A DNA stretch of 64,000 bases, taken from positions 62,001-126,000 of the forward strand of contig AP026173.1 of NCBI GenBank assembly GCA_030295235.1. Reading direction: 5' to 3'. The notes below the pieces were generated by a model. It did not search any database. It was not told the origin of the DNA and saw nothing but the letters and a program-made list of their open reading frames with translations. The position numbers and the translations under genes are program-made. This document shows, one piece after another, positions 63,074-64,000 of this stretch. Positions within the stretch are counted from its first letter, which is position 1. Every line of letters begins with the position of its first letter. The stretch comes from Fistulifera solaris. Taxonomy: Eukaryota > Bacillariophyta > Bacillariophyceae > Naviculales > Stauroneidaceae.

Positions 63074-63711
63074 TTATTCCCTGGTAATCGAACTCTTTTG
63101 GTAGTCATCATTAAATTCATTGCGTTTTTTCATATGCTCGACCGTCAATTGACTGAATGCTTTGAATTGAGGATGATCGGCTGTTTGCATCAACATGAAG
63201 GCCGCCGATTGTGCCGTCGTGAGAAAGGCCCCGGCCTGTTGCATTCTTTGCAAAGCAATTTCTCGATCGTACGGTTGTTGCGACGAAATGCCATCGGCCA
63301 CCAAATGGACCTCTTTTGGAGGGCCAATAAGTCCAAACAAGTTTGTTGCACACAAACGTGGGCTTCGATTCCTACCAACACAAAGGTATCACGCTCCGGA
63401 TACTGTTGCAATTGCTGTAACAAAGGCGGTGTCAACATACTGAATTGTTTCTTTTCAAAGACGTGCGCTGTCGAAGGAATTGTGTTCTCTGCAAAGCATT
63501 CGGCAATGGTAGGACCAAAAGCTTTCTTGTATTGTTCCGTCACGACGACGGGAATGTCCAAGAGCGCCGCTAGACGTGTCATGTATTGTGTCGTTCGCAC
63601 GACCGTCTCGCAACGCCAAATCAAGGAACGAAAGCGTTCTTGGACATCGCACACCAACAATACGGTCTTGCCGGGATGCAGTTTGTTTCCAAGAATGCGC
63701 GGGGCGGACAT
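63074..63711 (-). CDS. Isochorismatase-family hydrolase (ISOC1/2-like), one frame break
   Basis: 212 residues from the ATG at 63711 (MSAPRILGNKLHPGKTVLLV) after adding one A to the A4 run (T4 at 63314-63317), which gives LALQKEVHLVADGISSQQPY. Family motifs: VLLVCDVQERF with the catalytic Asp, VVVTEQYKKAFGPT, KKQFSM with the catalytic Lys, and VLVGIEAHVCVQQTCLDLLA with the catalytic Cys in HVCV. Asp-Lys-Cys is the usual triad. The C-terminal helix (EIALQRMQQAGAFLTTAQSA) is typical of the eukaryotic ISOC1/ISOC2 proteins. Substrate unknown; family members are cytosolic, peroxisomal or mitochondrial. Confidence 0.8.
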
Positions 63712-63779
63712 TTGTTGTTGTTGTGTAAGCAATGATGGAATAGAAGGAGAAGGAAGAATTAAAAAGGAATGAACGATCA

Positions 63780-64000
63780 CGTTGAAAGGAAAACGCGGGT
63801 TTTGTTTTCACGTGTCCAGAAAAAAATGGGAGAGAGCTGTTTTCACTTGTCCAGAAAATGTGGGAGTGTGCTGTTTTTACGTGTCCAGAAAATGTGGGAG
63901 AGTGATGCTTTCACGTACCCAGAAAATGTGGGAGTGTGACGTTTACACGTACCCAGAAAATGTGGGGGAGTGTGTGTGTCAACCTGGCTCCAACGGGCGA
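63780..64000. repeat. CCAGAAAATGTGGGAG array at window edge
   Basis: At least five units of ACGT(G/A)(T/C)CCAGAAAATGTGGG, AGTGTGCTGTTTTC with 31-37 bp spacing, continuing to about 63980. It is the reverse complement of the array at 27.6-27.85 kb and begins just upstream of the isochorismatase-family gene. Confidence 0.75.

Noticed and set aside
1-64000. tRNA, rRNA or snRNA genes
   Set aside because: No cloverleaf with a GTTCRANNC T-loop and matching acceptor stem was found by eye in the intergenic regions; a covariance search would be decisive.

Overview
The window looks like nuclear DNA of a diatom, probably a pennate one. Genes are compact, almost all intronless and spaced as single units on both strands. 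Several proteins are secreted with P/T/S-rich 'PTxxPTxSPT' linkers, one small protein has a diatom-style plastid presequence around a single short GT-AG intron, and there is a histone H3 variant plus typical eukaryotic housekeeping genes (DCP1, BCD1, NTH1, copine-like, bZIP, SET, tandem AAA+ ATPase). The species cannot be named from sequence alone.

Layout. 1-2.75 kb: two convergent, paralogous leucine-rich-repeat-like genes. 2.75-7.9 kb: repeat-rich DNA around one small spliced gene. 8-10.4 kb: an NTH1-type DNA glycosylase and a convergent family-16 methyltransferase. 10.5-12.1 kb: dispersed repeats and a ~225-bp tandem repeat. 12.2-17.2 kb: an OB-fold/methyltransferase fusion and a Cdc48-type AAA+ ATPase. 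19-27.2 kb: three secreted Cys-rich paralogues (two with long low-complexity inserts), interrupted by a cupin/JmjC-like gene and its decayed copy. 27.5-28.8 kb: palindromic repeats. 29-38 kb: copine-like C2 protein, DCP1, more repeats, SET protein, bZIP factor, a candidate centromeric H3 and a four-repeat Cys-rich protein. 38.7-56.2 kb: six members of one unrecognised family (a shared ~150-residue N-terminal domain of C2-like appearance followed by long disordered tails), with a cupin-DUF952 gene inserted among them. 56.4-64 kb: BCD1, two tandem secreted proteins with a periplasmic-binding-protein fold, a vanadium-haloperoxidase/PAP2-like enzyme and an isochorismatase-family hydrolase.

Two points matter most to a reader. 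First, twelve genes are broken by a total of 18 one-base frame changes, nearly all in homopolymer runs, and each is repaired by changing one run by one base (15 need one more base, 3 one fewer). This is what uncorrected long-read errors look like, so I annotate these as single genes, not pseudogenes. Second, the gene content is dominated by local paralogue families: LRR-like x2, Cys-rich secreted x3, cupin x2, C2-like/tail x6 and binding-protein-like x2. The six-member array is the best candidate here for something undescribed.

No tRNA, rRNA, CRISPR array or intact transposase gene could be supported. The repeats are non-coding, short-period and rich in palindromes of the type CCAGAAATTCTGG.
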